From NCBI RefSeq assembly GCF_015163665.1, contig NZ_JADEUG010000011.1, positions 40,890 to 104,889 of the forward strand: a stretch of DNA of 64,000 nt, given 5' to 3'. The position numbers were made by a program, and so were the translations under genes. Shown here one piece after another: positions 20,757 through 30,880 of this stretch. The notes beneath the pieces were generated by a model. The model saw only the letters and a list, made by a program, of their open reading frames with translations, did not search any database and was not told the origin of the DNA. Within the stretch, counting starts at the first letter, position 1. Each line of letters opens with the position of its first letter. Source of the DNA: Xenorhabdus sp. BG5. Its GTDB lineage: Bacteria > Pseudomonadota > Gammaproteobacteria > Enterobacterales > Enterobacteriaceae.

Positions 20757-21110
20757 TTACAACATTCGGGTGCCTAATTTCACATTTTTTTCTGGCTGGA
20801 TAAGGACAGTTCCTTGTTCGTCACAAACTGCGGCTAAAACCAAAACTTCAGATTTAAACCCCGCCACGCGCCTTGGGGGAAAATTCACTACTGCCAGTAT
20901 TTGCTTACCGATTAATTGTTCGGCTGTGTAGTTTTGGCATATCTGGGCAGAGCTCTGTTTCTCGCCGATGTCACTACCAAAATCGATATAAAGTTTATAA
21001 GCGGGTTTAATAGCTTTCTCGTTTTTTTCTGCTTTGATAATTTTGCCAATGCGAACGTCGAGTGATATGAAAGCGTCAATTGTAGCGGGTGTCAGAGTTG
21101 TATTTTCCAT
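20757..21110 (-). CDS. csaA: CsaA-like tRNA-binding domain protein
   Basis: 117 residues forming one OB-fold tRNA-binding domain. ISLDVRIGKIIKAEKNEKAIKPAYKLYIDFG, QSSAQICQNY and VNFPPRRVAGFKSEVLVLA are the conserved CsaA signature, including the SSAQI motif that separates CsaA from the MetRS C-terminal domain. CsaA of Bacillus was described as a secretion-related chaperone; a general tRNA-binding role is more likely. The gene symbol is by family resemblance. Confidence 0.82.
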   Translation of the reverse strand: MENTTLTPATIDAFISLDVRIGKIIKAEKNEKAIKPAYKLYIDFGSDIGEKQSSAQICQNYTAEQLIGKQILAVVNFPPRRVAGFKSEVLVLAAVCDEQGTVLIQPEKNVKLGTRML

Positions 21111-21176
21111 AGGGTTTAATTCATTGTTTAAATTATGTTATTTATAATAAGGAAAATGTGAAGATATGTATAGATT

Positions 21177-22037
21177 TCAGCGAACACCCCCCGCAATGAG
21201 TTTAACCTGGTGAGTTTTTGGATAGTGCTCAGAAATTTTCTTTTGATGCAGCCACCAGCGTAGGTAATTGACATCATGGCGATGTGAGTCGAATAACAGG
21301 CCGACGACACTGCCACTATGGGCAACGTTCAGGCCATAGATACCCGTTTGCTCAACCAAATCCCGCAGTTGATCAAAACAGGGTTTCGGTAGTATCGATT
21401 GGCTGGCGATGGCGCTTAATGTGCAAGCTTCCCCAAGGCGGTAGTAGTCATGTCGTTGGTTCGCGGTACGAAATTGCCACCATGCTTGTTGGAATAAAGG
21501 AGCATTCTCCCGCCATTGTGCGTGATGATCCTGTTGGTGATATTCTTCTGTCAAAATGGTTTGCGGGCTTTCCAATAGCAAAATATCGATATTCGGTTGC
21601 CAATCGAAGGGAATTTGCGTTTGGGCGGTGAGATGATCAAACAAGGTTAATCGTTCGAATATCGTACTGTCAGTGGGTTCCAGTTTGACACAGAGTTGTG
21701 CTAGCTCCGTGCTTTCCAGTGACTTACCCAATAATCTGGCGGTGGCCTGGGCGGTAGCAGCAATATCCGCTGTGCTGCTGGCCATGCCTTTGGCGATTGG
21801 AATTGTCGATTGATATTCAATACGCAAGCCAGCAGTCAATTCTGGGGGTTCCTGCCAGTAATTCAGCAGTAAATTCACCATTTGGCGCATACGTGGCCGT
21901 TCATGTGGTATAGGGATCCCTTCGCTGACGGAAACACAGCTGAACCAATTGATTGGGCAGGAGATTAACTTTTCTCCTCCAAACAGCCATCCTTGTAGCA
22001 GCTCTCCACAGGAAGCGGGACAAGAGGCTTCAGCCAT
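21177..22037 (-). CDS. pduX: L-threonine kinase PduX
   Basis: GHMP-type kinase that makes L-threonine O-3-phosphate for the aminopropanol linker of cobalamin. 286 residues from ATG 22037 (MAEASCPASCGELLQG), whose start overlaps the cobD stop codon (ATGGCTGA), indicating coupled translation; a nine-residue longer frame is unlikely. The GHMP ATP-binding motif is PIAKGMASSTADIAA. Together with CobD just upstream it supplies aminopropanol phosphate to CbiB. Confidence 0.9.
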   Translation of the reverse strand: MAEASCPASCGELLQGWLFGGEKLISCPINWFSCVSVSEGIPIPHERPRMRQMVNLLLNYWQEPPELTAGLRIEYQSTIPIAKGMASSTADIAATAQATARLLGKSLESTELAQLCVKLEPTDSTIFERLTLFDHLTAQTQIPFDWQPNIDILLLESPQTILTEEYHQQDHHAQWRENAPLFQQAWWQFRTANQRHDYYRLGEACTLSAIASQSILPKPCFDQLRDLVEQTGIYGLNVAHSGSVVGLLFDSHRHDVNYLRWWLHQKKISEHYPKTHQVKLIAGGVR

Positions 22038-23103
22038 AGGCAAAAACCTGTTGCATCGCTGCAATTAGGCGCTGATTTTCCCACTCACTGCGCACGGCTA
22101 TGCGATAGTAACGTTCGTCTAACCCGACATAATTTTTACAATGGCGAATTAACAACCGATATTTAAGTAAAGAATGCCATAAATCAACATTGGGCTTATG
22201 ACAACGGAAGAACAGAAAATTAGCCGATGGCGGCCAGACAGTCAGTTCTGGGAAAGTTAAAAGCTGGGTCCATAGATAATGTTGCTGCGATGTTAGCCAT
22301 TGATGTGTTGCAGCAATATAGTCATGTTCATCAAACAAAATTTCTCCAACCCGCGCAGCAAAGGCATTCATTGACCACGGTTCACGCCGATTTTTCATCT
22401 CTGCAATCCCTGCGATATTTCCGCTGATTAAATAGCCCAAACGTAATCCGGGAATGGCAAAGAATTTGGTCATTGAACGTAATACATAAAGATGCTTAGT
22501 GACAGCCAATTGCGGAATCAACCCTCGGTTATCAGGGAGAAAATCAATAAAGGATTCATCGACAATCAATGAGATCCCTTGTCGTTCACAATATTCCACT
22601 AGCGATTGCATAAACGGATGGTCCGGCATTAATCCGGTAGGATTATTGGGCGTAGCGATAAAAACGCAATTGGGTTGAATTGTAGAAAGCGTATTCAGCA
22701 GGCGTAAATCAGGTTGAAATCCGGCTTCCTCTGTTAATGGATAGTCGATAATTTCTGTGCCAATTTGCTGCAAAGCTCGTCGATATTCAGCAAATCCTGG
22801 GATAAGGAGCAAGGCGCGCTTAGGATTGAGATAACGGGTGATGGCATAGATCAGTTCTGTTGCACCATTGCCTGCGATTACTGAGTTGTAATCGCATTGA
22901 TGGGCCTCTGCGATCGCCTGATGCAAGTGGCGATATTCCACATCTGGGTACTTTTCGATGTCGGCAAGACTATTTTTGATCAACGCCTTAACCCGTTTTG
23001 GTGCACCTAACGGATTAATATTAGCACTGAAATCAATCAGCTCGTTGGCTGGAAGACCATATTGCTGGGCAATACCGATGATATTGCCGCCATGTTCACT
23101 CAT
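22030..23103 (-). CDS. cobD: L-threonine-O-3-phosphate decarboxylase CobD
   Basis: PLP-dependent enzyme, 357 residues, converting threonine phosphate to (R)-1-amino-2-propanol phosphate. HGGNI, DFSANINPLG at the N-terminus, VIAGNGATELIY, VDESFIDFLP and the PLP-lysine motif LRSMTKFFAIPGLRLGY are characteristic of CobD within the HisC-like aminotransferase fold. Overlaps cobA by 8 bases and pduX by 8 bases: a tight leftward operon cobA-cobD-pduX. Confidence 0.94.
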   Translation of the reverse strand: MSEHGGNIIGIAQQYGLPANELIDFSANINPLGAPKRVKALIKNSLADIEKYPDVEYRHLHQAIAEAHQCDYNSVIAGNGATELIYAITRYLNPKRALLLIPGFAEYRRALQQIGTEIIDYPLTEEAGFQPDLRLLNTLSTIQPNCVFIATPNNPTGLMPDHPFMQSLVEYCERQGISLIVDESFIDFLPDNRGLIPQLAVTKHLYVLRSMTKFFAIPGLRLGYLISGNIAGIAEMKNRREPWSMNAFAARVGEILFDEHDYIAATHQWLTSQQHYLWTQLLTFPELTVWPPSANFLFFRCHKPNVDLWHSLLKYRLLIRHCKNYVGLDERYYRIAVRSEWENQRLIAAMQQVFAYG

Positions 23104-23857
23104 GGTATTGCTCCGTAAGTGGGGGGAAGGAGAGCCTTGTCCCTAAATTGACGACATCACCAACCACAATCAATGCGGGTGCATGTAAGTTCTTCTCTTC
23201 CGCTTTTGCAGCCAGGGTTTCCAGTGTGCCTATCACGCTCTCTTGTGTGGGGTGGCTGGCATACATGATCACCGCAGCAGGTGTTGTGGGAGGTTTACCA
23301 TAGAGTATCAATTGTTGGCAGATCTCCATCAGGCGGGTCATCCCCATTAGAATAACCAATGTTCCTTCCAATTGGGCGAGTATCTCCCAATTCTGTTGTT
23401 CATTGCCTTGAGAAGTGTGTCCAGTCACAACGTGGAAACTCGATGCATAATTGCGGTGGGTAATGGGAATCCCGGCAGAGGCTAATCCGCCAATTGAGGA
23501 ACTGATCCCCGGAATGACTTCAAATTTGATGCCATGTTGTGCCAGCACTTCCGCCTCTTCCCCTCCACGGCCGAAAACATAGGGATCACCGCCTTTTAAG
23601 CGAACAACCCGTTTTCCCGCCTGCGCATGTCTGACTAGAATTTGATTAATCTCTTCTTGTGGGATGGGATGGAAATCATGTTCTTTCCCAACATTAATAA
23701 TTTCACAGTGGTCTGGTACCTGGGCAATAAGTTCAGGATTGACGAGACGGTCATGGACAATGACATCCGCAGATCGGATACAGTGCAGCCCTTTAACCGT
23801 AATTAAACCTGCATCACCAGGACCGGCTCCCACTAACCATACATTACCTTTATTCAT
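23096..23857 (-). CDS. cobA: Uroporphyrinogen-III C-methyltransferase (SUMT)
   Basis: SAM-dependent methylation of uroporphyrinogen III at C2 and C7 to give precorrin-2, the entry step to cobalamin and siroheme. 253 residues: VWLVGAGPGDAGLITVKGL (SAM loop), VRLKGGDPYVFGRGGEE and GISSSIGGLASAGIPITHR. It is a stand-alone SUMT, not the three-domain CysG of E. coli. First gene of the leftward operon; divergent from cbiA across 868 bases. Confidence 0.93.
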   Translation of the reverse strand: MNKGNVWLVGAGPGDAGLITVKGLHCIRSADVIVHDRLVNPELIAQVPDHCEIINVGKEHDFHPIPQEEINQILVRHAQAGKRVVRLKGGDPYVFGRGGEEAEVLAQHGIKFEVIPGISSSIGGLASAGIPITHRNYASSFHVVTGHTSQGNEQQNWEILAQLEGTLVILMGMTRLMEICQQLILYGKPPTTPAAVIMYASHPTQESVIGTLETLAAKAEEKNLHAPALIVVGDVVNLGTRLSFPPLTEQYHE

Positions 23858-24725
23858 TGGATTACCTCCTATGGAATTAAAATATAAATCATCAAAGGGA
23901 AAAATATATTTTCATCAGGATGGTGAGGCTCTGTTTTTATTTTTATAAAGGGCTGTTTATTCTGCCTTATGCTTTTTCTTTATTGCTTTATGGGTGATTT
24001 ATTCTTGTTTTTATGAGCGCTATTATGTCTATTTCAATTTTTTATCATTATTGCTTTAATGTGGGATAAGTAAAATTGATTTATGTCAATATTCGCATTC
24101 TTAATTATGAATTATTTTCAAATTGAATTTTATTGCCTGTTGAAAATATTTTCCTATATAAATTCTTTTATCACATCAATGACTTTGGTTTTATACTTGA
24201 TAAACGCAAGTTGCAATCCACAAGACGTATTGAGGCCTTATATTCCCCCCGTTGCGCGGGGAAATATAACACGCACCCCGAAGTTGGGTTTGTATGTAGT
24301 TTTTAATCAATTCAATAAGTTATGATAAATTGTTAATTACTGGGTTTGTAGTTGTGTATTAATTTTTATTTTGTTTGAAATAAAAACAGTGTTTAAGGAT
24401 TCATAATCATGAACAAGATCACAAAAATAATAAAGGGTGTTTTTATAAAAATGAAAAGTGTGTATTTTGAAAATAAATTTATTTCTCCATTTTATTTTTA
24501 TGCGAAATTAATATTGTGATAATGCTTTTTGTTAAGTTGCTTATTTGTTACGAGATAAAGGGTTGCGGATATCTACGTTATTCATGGAATATTAATTGTT
24601 TTGTCGAAAATGAACTAAAAGACGTTTATTTGATAAATATCAATGAATGAGAATCTGCGTTGCAGATTTAAAACTAATACCGATTTTAACACCAATACAG
24701 AATTTAAATGTTTTGGGGTAAGCAC
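23858..24725. promoter_or_regulatory. Divergent intergenic region between cobA and cbiA
   Basis: 868 AT-rich bases with no convincing gene. It must hold both promoters of the cobalamin genes. I looked for a cobalamin riboswitch (B12 box and the conserved GCTGCCCCCGCAACTG core) on both strands and did not find one. A diverged copy of the dispersed palindromic repeat lies at 24192-24295. Confidence 0.6.
24192..24295. repeat. Dispersed palindromic repeat, diverged copy (a)
   Basis: Begins TATACTTGATAAACGCAAGT and ends CCCCGAAGTTGGGTTTGTAT, with an internal CCCCCGTTGCGCGGGG hairpin and AAATATAACACGCA shared exactly with the copy at 44166-44270. It belongs to the same family as the three copies at 41.0 and 44.2-44.4 kb but its ends have decayed. 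Confidence 0.65.
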
Positions 24726-26120
24726 ATGCAACAGAAACATGCTTTTGTCATTGCAGGTACAGGTAGCGGCTGTGGTAAAACCACCGTTGCTCTCGGCATC
24801 ATGCGAGCCTTGATGAACCGTTCATTGCGGGTACAGCCGTTTAAAATCGGGCCTGATTATCTGGATGGTGGCTGGCATCGTGCTGTGACGGGCGTCGCTT
24901 CACGTAATCTTGATGCTTTTATGCTACCCGAATTCATCCTGAATGGTTTATTTAACCAGGCTATGGCTGATCAAGATATTGCCGTAATTGAAGGGGTTAT
25001 GGGGTTATATGATGGCTATGGTACTGATCCCAATTATTGCAGTAGTGCGGCAATGGCAAAGCAACTTGGTTGTCCAGTAGTTTTATTGGTAGATGGGAAG
25101 GCGGTTTCCACCTCAATAGCCGCTACCGTGATGGGATTTCAGCAATTTGATCCAGAAGTCAATATTGTGGGCGTGCTGATCAATCGCGTTAATCGGGATA
25201 GCCATTTTCAGTTATTAAAGCAGGCAATTGAAGGCTATTGCGGTATTCCTGTTTTGGGGCGGTTGCCGTTGATGCCAGAGATTACCCTTCCTTCCCGCCA
25301 TCTCGGGCTGATCTCTGCACAAGAGCAAGTCAGCCAACGCGAAGAATGCTGGATTCGCCTGGCTCAGCAGATCGAAGCCTCAGTGGATTTGGATAAGCTG
25401 CTGGCATTAACCCAGCTATCTTCCTTGCCAAAAGGCAATATTGATTCCCTTGTTGATCCTGTGATGGGGCAAGGCTTAACGCTGGCTCTGGCAGAAGATG
25501 AGGCATTCCACTTTTATTATCCTGATAACCTGTTGTTGTTGGAAAGAACGGGTGTGACTATCAAACGGTTTAGTCCCCTGCATGATCATCGGTTACCTGA
25601 ATGCCAGATGATCTATTTGGGGGGTGGATACCCTGAGATTTATGCTCAGGCTCTGTCTTGCAATCACGCTATGCATACGGCATTACGTCAGGCGCAGCAA
25701 AAAGGCATTCCCATTTATGCGGAATGCGGCGGTTTGATGTATCTCGGCGATGCCCTGATTGATGCAGATAGTGTACGACATGGCATGGTAGGGTTGATTG
25801 CCGGTGAAAGCCAGATGGGAGAGCACCTGAAACGTTTTGGTTACTGCGAAGCCATGGCGTTGTGTGATACGCCTTTAGTAGCGAAAGGGGAAACGTTACG
25901 CGGGCATGAATTCCATTATTCAGATTTTATCACGGCCCAATCCCCCGTTTTTCAGTGTGTTAAATGGTCTGATCCAAAAGAAACCTTAAAAACAGTGCAG
26001 AAAAGCTGGCTGGGTGGTTACCAGAATGGCAATACCCTGGCGAGCTATCTGCATATTCATTTTGCTCAACGCCCCCATTTGCTCCGGCGTTGGCTGATGA
26101 TGGCACGGAGGCTGTTATGA
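24726..26120 (+). CDS. cbiA: Cobyrinate a,c-diamide synthase CbiA
   Basis: ATP-dependent amidation of the a and c side chains of cobyrinate using glutamine. 464 residues from ATG 24726 (MQQKHAFVIAGTGSGCGKTT), preceded by GGGGTAAG; a start six codons earlier would have no ribosome site. P-loop GTGSGCGKTT at residues ~11-20, and a C-terminal glutaminase domain with IYAECGGLMYLG (nucleophile Cys) and GHEFHYSDF. First gene of the rightward cbi-cob operon; its stop overlaps cbiB (ATGA). Confidence 0.94.
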   Translation: MQQKHAFVIAGTGSGCGKTTVALGIMRALMNRSLRVQPFKIGPDYLDGGWHRAVTGVASRNLDAFMLPEFILNGLFNQAMADQDIAVIEGVMGLYDGYGTDPNYCSSAAMAKQLGCPVVLLVDGKAVSTSIAATVMGFQQFDPEVNIVGVLINRVNRDSHFQLLKQAIEGYCGIPVLGRLPLMPEITLPSRHLGLISAQEQVSQREECWIRLAQQIEASVDLDKLLALTQLSSLPKGNIDSLVDPVMGQGLTLALAEDEAFHFYYPDNLLLLERTGVTIKRFSPLHDHRLPECQMIYLGGGYPEIYAQALSCNHAMHTALRQAQQKGIPIYAECGGLMYLGDALIDADSVRHGMVGLIAGESQMGEHLKRFGYCEAMALCDTPLVAKGETLRGHEFHYSDFITAQSPVFQCVKWSDPKETLKTVQKSWLGGYQNGNTLASYLHIHFAQRPHLLRRWLMMARRLL

Positions 26121-27076
26121 CCGTCTTATTGTGGTTTGCGGCTTTTATTCTGGATATGAAATTGGGTGATCCTCCCCATTGGCCGCACCCCGTGCGTTGG
26201 ATGGGGCAACTTATCAACCGAATTGAGCAACTTATTCGCCGGATTTGCCAAACTGAAACCGACTTGAAATGGGGCGGTGTACTGTTATGGCTGGTGGTTG
26301 TAGGGAGTGTCTGGCTGGCGAGCTATTGGGTTTTGCAATTGGCTTATGGCGTGACGTTCTGGCTGGGATGTTTGGTTGAAGTTTGGCTGATTTATACCGT
26401 GTTGGCAGGGCGTGGCTTAGGCGATGCGGCAAACGCTGTTTATCAGGCATTGCGTCAGGGAGATTTAGCGGCCAGCCGTCAACAGCTTGGCAAAATTGTC
26501 GGTCGGGACACTGGCCAATTGCAAACACCACAAATCAGCCGTGCCGCGATTGAAACCGTGGCAGAAAACAGCGTGGATGGCGTGATTGCTCCATTGTTCT
26601 TCTTAATGCTTGGTGGTGTTCCACTTGCCATGGCTTATAAGGCAATCAATACCCTCGATTCAATGGTGGGCTATAAAACGTCTCACTATCGGGCACTGGG
26701 GATGTTTTCGGCACGTATGGATGATGTGGCGAATTGGCTGCCTGCCCGTTTGGGCTGGCTTTTACTGGCAATGGCCGCGAAATGGCAGGGATTGGATTAT
26801 AGGCAGGCGCTACGCATTGGCTGGCGTGATCGCTACCAACACAGTAGCCCCAATAGTGGCTGGCCGGAAGCAACTGTGGCAGGGGCATTGGGCATCCGTC
26901 TTGGCGGGCCGAATGTCTACTTTAATCAGCTTGTCGAAAAGCCGTGGATTGGTGATGCAAGGCGTGAAGTCACGCCTGATGATATCCCACAGTCTGTTCA
27001 GATGATGGTGGTGGCATCCGTGATAGCACTCCTGCTGTTTGCGCTGCTGCATAGTCTGGTCAGTGTGACGGTATAA
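26117..27076 (+). CDS. cbiB: Adenosylcobinamide-phosphate synthase CbiB
   Basis: Integral membrane enzyme that attaches aminopropanol (phosphate) to adenosylcobyric acid. 319 residues, the Salmonella length, from ATG 26117 with GGAG seven bases upstream. LDMKLGDPPHWPHPVRWMG at the N-terminus is diagnostic; then hydrophobic segments at ~56-90 and at the C-terminus, and ETVAENSVDGVIAPLFF plus KAINTLDSMVGY in the core. Confidence 0.94.
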   Translation: MTVLLWFAAFILDMKLGDPPHWPHPVRWMGQLINRIEQLIRRICQTETDLKWGGVLLWLVVVGSVWLASYWVLQLAYGVTFWLGCLVEVWLIYTVLAGRGLGDAANAVYQALRQGDLAASRQQLGKIVGRDTGQLQTPQISRAAIETVAENSVDGVIAPLFFLMLGGVPLAMAYKAINTLDSMVGYKTSHYRALGMFSARMDDVANWLPARLGWLLLAMAAKWQGLDYRQALRIGWRDRYQHSSPNSGWPEATVAGALGIRLGGPNVYFNQLVEKPWIGDARREVTPDDIPQSVQMMVVASVIALLLFALLHSLVSVTV

Positions 27077-27088
27077 GGAGGGAACAGC

Positions 27089-27730
27089 ATGAGCGATTAC
27101 ATCCGACAACCTCAACAGATCGAAAGAAATAGCTTTGACATTATCAGCCAGCTTATTTTTGAATCGTGGCCTGATTATCGTTTTGTGGACGCGGATCAAG
27201 AAGCCGTGATCAAACGGGTGATCCATACCACCGCTGATTTTGACTGGCTTGATATTCTCTATTTTTCCCCGGATATTTTTCGCCACATTAGCGACGGTAT
27301 TTTGCGTGGCTGTACGTTATATACCGATACGACAATGGCGCTATCTGGCATCAATAAAACGCGCTTGGCTCAGTATGGCAGCAAATGCCGTTGTTATGTC
27401 AGCGATCCCCGCGCCATACAAATGGCAAAAGCCCAGCAAATCACACGTTCAATGGCAGCAGTCGATCTGGCCTTGCAAGAAGCGGGGGAGAAGATTTTTG
27501 TCTTTGGCAACGCCCCGACTGCGTTGTTTCGTTTGATGGAACATCAAGTTGCCCCGATTGCCGTCGTTGGGGTGCCTGTTGGGTTTGTCGGCGCAGAAGA
27601 GTCAAAAAATGTCCTGATCAATAGCGGGTTAAATTGCATTGCAGCAAAAGGGCGTAAAGGGGGCAGTAATATTGCTGCCGCCATTATCAACGCCATTCTG
27701 TATCGGATGCCGGAGGTCAGGCATGAATGA
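27089..27730 (+). CDS. cbiC: Cobalt-precorrin-8 methylmutase CbiC
   Basis: Moves the C11 methyl group to C12, forming cobyrinate. 213 residues (Salmonella 210). [16 protein letters not shown] at the N-terminus and [11 protein letters not shown] in the middle with the family motif [14 protein letters not shown] at the end of the active-site region. Overlaps cbiD by eight bases. Confidence 0.93.
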   Translation: MSDYIRQPQQIERNSFDIISQLIFESWPDYRFVDADQEAVIKRVIHTTADFDWLDILYFSPDIFRHISDGILRGCTLYTDTTMALSGINKTRLAQYGSKCRCYVSDPRAIQMAKAQQITRSMAAVDLALQEAGEKIFVFGNAPTALFRLMEHQVAPIAVVGVPVGFVGAEESKNVLINSGLNCIAAKGRKGGSNIAAAIINAILYRMPEVRHE

Positions 27731-28886
27731 AATCAGTGATACACAAGCTAATGGTCTCGGAACGGTTTGGCATCGGGGCAAGCAGTATCGCAAGGGCTAC
27801 ACCACGGGGTCCTGTGCCACAGCCGCTGCCAGGGTTGCTGCATTGATGATCTTGCGTCAGCAGATTATTCATCAGGTTTCTATTGTCACGCCTTCTGGTG
27901 TCACCCTGGCCTTGAATGTCGAACAGCCCTTGATTGAAGGACAGCAGGCGGTTGCCGCTATCCGTAAAGATGGTGGCGATGATGTGGATGCAACTCACGG
28001 TATGTTGATTTTTGCCCGTGTCTCCCTGAATAACAGCGGCGTGATCACACTGGATGGCGGTGAAGGCATTGGCAGGGTAACGCGAGTGGGGGTGGGTTTG
28101 CCGATTGGCTGGGCAGCCATTAATAAAACCCCACGACATACCATTGAAGAAGCGGTACGGGAGGTCATCGGTCCACACCGTGGGGCAGATATCGTCATCT
28201 TTGCCCCTGAAGGCGAGGAACGGGCGAAGAAAACCTATAACGACAGATTGGGGATTAAGGGCGGCATTTCGGTTATTGGTACGACTGGCATTGTGACGCC
28301 GATGTCGGAAGAGAGCTGGAAACGTTCTTTGGCGCTGGAATTAGAAGCCAAACGTGCCGATGGGCTGGATCGCATTATTTTTGTACCGGGAAATCACGGT
28401 GAACGTTTTGTCAGCCAGCAGTTGGGTATTAATGCGAATTATGTCGTCACAATGAGTAACTTTGTCGGTTATATGTTGCAAGAAGCCGTGCGTCTGGAGT
28501 TCCGCCATATCGTTCTGGTAGGACATGTCGGCAAGTTGGTGAAAATCGCTGCCGGTATTTTTCATACCCACAGCCATATTGCTGATGGTCGCATGGAAAC
28601 GTTGATTGCCAATCTGGCCTTGATAGGAGCACCTTTCGAACTAATTCAGGCCGTGGATCAATGTGATACCACCGAAGCGGCCATTGAGTTGATTGCAGAA
28701 CAGGGCTGGCAGGCCGTGTACCAACAAATTGCCCAGAAAATCTGTGGGCGTATTGACCAAATGCTACGTTTCGCCAGTGGTAAACCGCAGTGTGATGCCA
28801 TTCTCTTCTCTTTTGATAACCAGATCTTGGGCTGCAACCGGCCTGTGGACTCGATAGTGAAGGATTTCATGGAGGATTGCCGATGA
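27723..28886 (+). CDS. cbiD: Cobalt-precorrin-5B C1-methyltransferase CbiD
   Basis: Methylates C1 in the anaerobic (early-cobalt) route. 387 residues from ATG 27723, chosen because GGAGG stands just upstream and the conserved [17 protein letters not shown] follows at the expected distance; the open frame runs back a further 84 bases inside cbi[16 protein letters not shown] and [10 protein letters not shown] are further conserved blocks. Presence of cbiD marks the anaerobic pathway. Stop overlaps the cbiE start (ATGA). Confidence 0.93.
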   Translation: MNEISDTQANGLGTVWHRGKQYRKGYTTGSCATAAARVAALMILRQQIIHQVSIVTPSGVTLALNVEQPLIEGQQAVAAIRKDGGDDVDATHGMLIFARVSLNNSGVITLDGGEGIGRVTRVGVGLPIGWAAINKTPRHTIEEAVREVIGPHRGADIVIFAPEGEERAKKTYNDRLGIKGGISVIGTTGIVTPMSEESWKRSLALELEAKRADGLDRIIFVPGNHGERFVSQQLGINANYVVTMSNFVGYMLQEAVRLEFRHIVLVGHVGKLVKIAAGIFHTHSHIADGRMETLIANLALIGAPFELIQAVDQCDTTEAAIELIAEQGWQAVYQQIAQKICGRIDQMLRFASGKPQCDAILFSFDNQILGCNRPVDSIVKDFMEDCR

Positions 28887-29503
28887 TTACCGTTGTTGGT
28901 ATTGGCCCCGGTGCCGTTGCAAACCAAACACTGGCGGCGTTGGAGGCGATCAGACAGGCCGAAGTGTTGGTCGGAGGAAAGCGCCATCTCGCCGAATTTC
29001 CCCATTTCAACGGAGAAACCCGCCGTTTGGATGCTGATGTGGATGGATTGATGCAGTGGCTTGAACAGAATCAGCATCGGCAAATTATTGTGCTGGCTTC
29101 GGGTGATCCTCTCTTTTATGGCATCGGTAAACGGATCACTGAGCATTTTTCTGGACAAAATACCCGCATTATCTCCGGCATCAGTTCAATCCAATATTTA
29201 TGCGCCCAAATTTTGCTGGATATGAACGACATTTATCTCACCAGCAGCCACGGGCGCAAACCGGATTTTGATTGGCTACTGCAACACGAAAAAATCGCCA
29301 TGGTAACGGATGACGTTATTGGTCCTTACCAGATTGCGCAAGAAATTCTGGCACGCGGGCAGAAACGGCGCATGGTGATTGGTAAAAATTTATCCCATGA
29401 ACATGAACAAATTATTTGTTTGCAGGCGGAACAGGTTGTGCAACGCGGCGACATTGATTATGGCCTGAATGCAGTGGTGATTTTAAATGGTGAACCTGAA
29501 TGA
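28883..29503 (+). CDS. cbiE: Cobalt-precorrin-7 (C5)-methyltransferase CbiE
   Basis: 206 residues. N-terminal [15 protein letters not shown] is the SAM-binding glycine loop of the tetrapyrrole methylase fold; [16 protein letters not shown] is the second conserved loop. In some bacteria CbiE is fused to CbiT as CobL; here the two are separate, adjacent and overlapping by four bases. Confidence 0.92.
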   Translation: MITVVGIGPGAVANQTLAALEAIRQAEVLVGGKRHLAEFPHFNGETRRLDADVDGLMQWLEQNQHRQIIVLASGDPLFYGIGKRITEHFSGQNTRIISGISSIQYLCAQILLDMNDIYLTSSHGRKPDFDWLLQHEKIAMVTDDVIGPYQIAQEILARGQKRRMVIGKNLSHEHEQIICLQAEQVVQRGDIDYGLNAVVILNGEPE

Positions 29504-30084
29504 AAGATGAACTGTTTTTGCGCGGTCATCGCATCCCCATGACCAAAGAAGCCGTTAGGGCGCTGGCATTGGAACGATTGGAACTGGAAAAAGCCCACCG
29601 TTTTATCGATGTTGGTGCAGGTACAGGTAGCGTCAGTATTGAAGCGGCCTTGCGCTATCCCGCATTGGATATTCTTGCCATCGAACGCAAGGAAGAGGCC
29701 CTGTTATTGCTTGCTGAAAATATTCGGCATTTTGGCTGCCATCGGGTTCGTATCCAGTCTGGTATTGCCCCTATTCCATTGGACAACACCGCGGATGCTA
29801 TTTTCATTGGTGGAACGGGAGGGTATCTGACAGAAATCATTGATTGGGCATTATTGCACCTGAACTCAGGTGGACGTTTAGTCATGACTTTTATCCTGCT
29901 GGAAAACTTCACGCAAGCATTATCGCACCTGAAATCCTGTTGGGTGACAGCGCTTGATGGGCGTGAAATTCAGGTGGGAGAACTGACGGCACTAGGGCAA
30001 GGACATTATTTCAAACCCAACAATCCCACTTATTTACTGTCCTGCCAGAAAGAGTCTGAGCAAAAGGAGCGGGATGATGCCTGA
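29500..30084 (+). CDS. cbiT: Cobalt-precorrin-6B C15-methyltransferase (decarboxylating) CbiT
   Basis: 194 residues. [20 protein letters not shown] is the class I methyltransferase SAM motif and [12 protein letters not shown] follows at the usual distance; [23 protein letters not shown] is the conserved CbiT N-terminus. Begins with ATGA overlap on cbiE. Confidence 0.92.
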   Translation: MKDELFLRGHRIPMTKEAVRALALERLELEKAHRFIDVGAGTGSVSIEAALRYPALDILAIERKEEALLLLAENIRHFGCHRVRIQSGIAPIPLDNTADAIFIGGTGGYLTEIIDWALLHLNSGGRLVMTFILLENFTQALSHLKSCWVTALDGREIQVGELTALGQGHYFKPNNPTYLLSCQKESEQKERDDA

Positions 30085-30880
30085 ATATATTAACGCTGAA
30101 CCGATAGATAACGTCAGTTTTGATCCTGAAAAAGTCTGGTTTGTTGGTGCGGGGCCAGGAGATAAGAGCCTGATTACCCTCAAAGGCTATCAATTATTAC
30201 GTCAGGCGCACGTGGTGATTTATGCCGGCTCGCTGGTTAATCGGGAGTTACTGGATTATTGCCGTGCAGATGCCGAATGCCATGACAGCGCGAGATTGAC
30301 GTTAGCGGAAATCACGGAATTGATGGTGAATGGCGTGAAAGCGGGCAAATTGGTGGTGCGCCTGCAAACGGGGGATTTATCGCTGTTTGGCTCCATACGT
30401 GAACAGGCCGAAGAACTGGCAAATCATGCTATTGGTTTTGTCTCTGTGCCCGGAGTGAGTTCGTTTCTTGGCGCAGCTGCACAGTTGGGCGTGGAGTACA
30501 CCGTGCCCGAAATCACGCAAAGTTTGATTATTACTCGTATGGAAGGCAGAACGCCAATGCCGCCACGGGAAACGTTGGAAGCCTTCGCTGCTCACCAAAC
30601 TTCAATGGCGATCTTCCTTTCGGTACAAAACATAACAGAGGTTGTGGCTCGGTTGATTCAGGGAGGATATGGACAGGAAACCCCGGTTGCGGTGGTTTAC
30701 AAGGCAACCTGGCCGGATTGCCAGATAGTGCGGGGAACATTAGCGACGATTGCTGAACAGGTACGCAGCGCCGGCATCCGTAAGACGGCCTTGATCCTGG
30801 TAGGGGCTTTTCTTGGCGAAGAGTATCACTACTCGAAATTGTACGATGCGAGGTTCAGCCATGAATACCGTAGCGCCTAA
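30077..30880 (+). CDS. cbiF: Cobalt-precorrin-4 C11-methyltransferase CbiF
   Basis: 267 residues. [22 protein letters not shown] is the SAM loop, followed by [31 protein letters not shown] and [20 protein letters not shown], which single out CbiF/CobM. Two ATG codons lie at 30074 and 30077; the second has better spacing (seven bases) to AAGGAG. Overlaps cbiT by eight bases. Confidence 0.93.
   Translation: MPEYINAEPIDNVSFDPEKVWFVGAGPGDKSLITLKGYQLLRQAHVVIYAGSLVNRELLDYCRADAECHDSARLTLAEITELMVNGVKAGKLVVRLQTGDLSLFGSIREQAEELANHAIGFVSVPGVSSFLGAAAQLGVEYTVPEITQSLIITRMEGRTPMPPRETLEAFAAHQTSMAIFLSVQNITEVVARLIQGGYGQETPVAVVYKATWPDCQIVRGTLATIAEQVRSAGIRKTALILVGAFLGEEYHYSKLYDARFSHEYRSA

Noticed and set aside
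24241..24260. CRISPR-repeat-like GC palindrome (CCCCCGTTGCGCGGGG)
   Set aside because: Occurs once here with no spacers; it is the central hairpin of the dispersed palindromic repeat.
24083..24325. 80-codon ORF
   Set aside because: No ribosome site, AT-driven composition, and it runs through the palindromic repeat.
23858..24725. Possible cobalamin riboswitch before cbiA
   Set aside because: No B12 box or conserved core recognised on either strand by eye.
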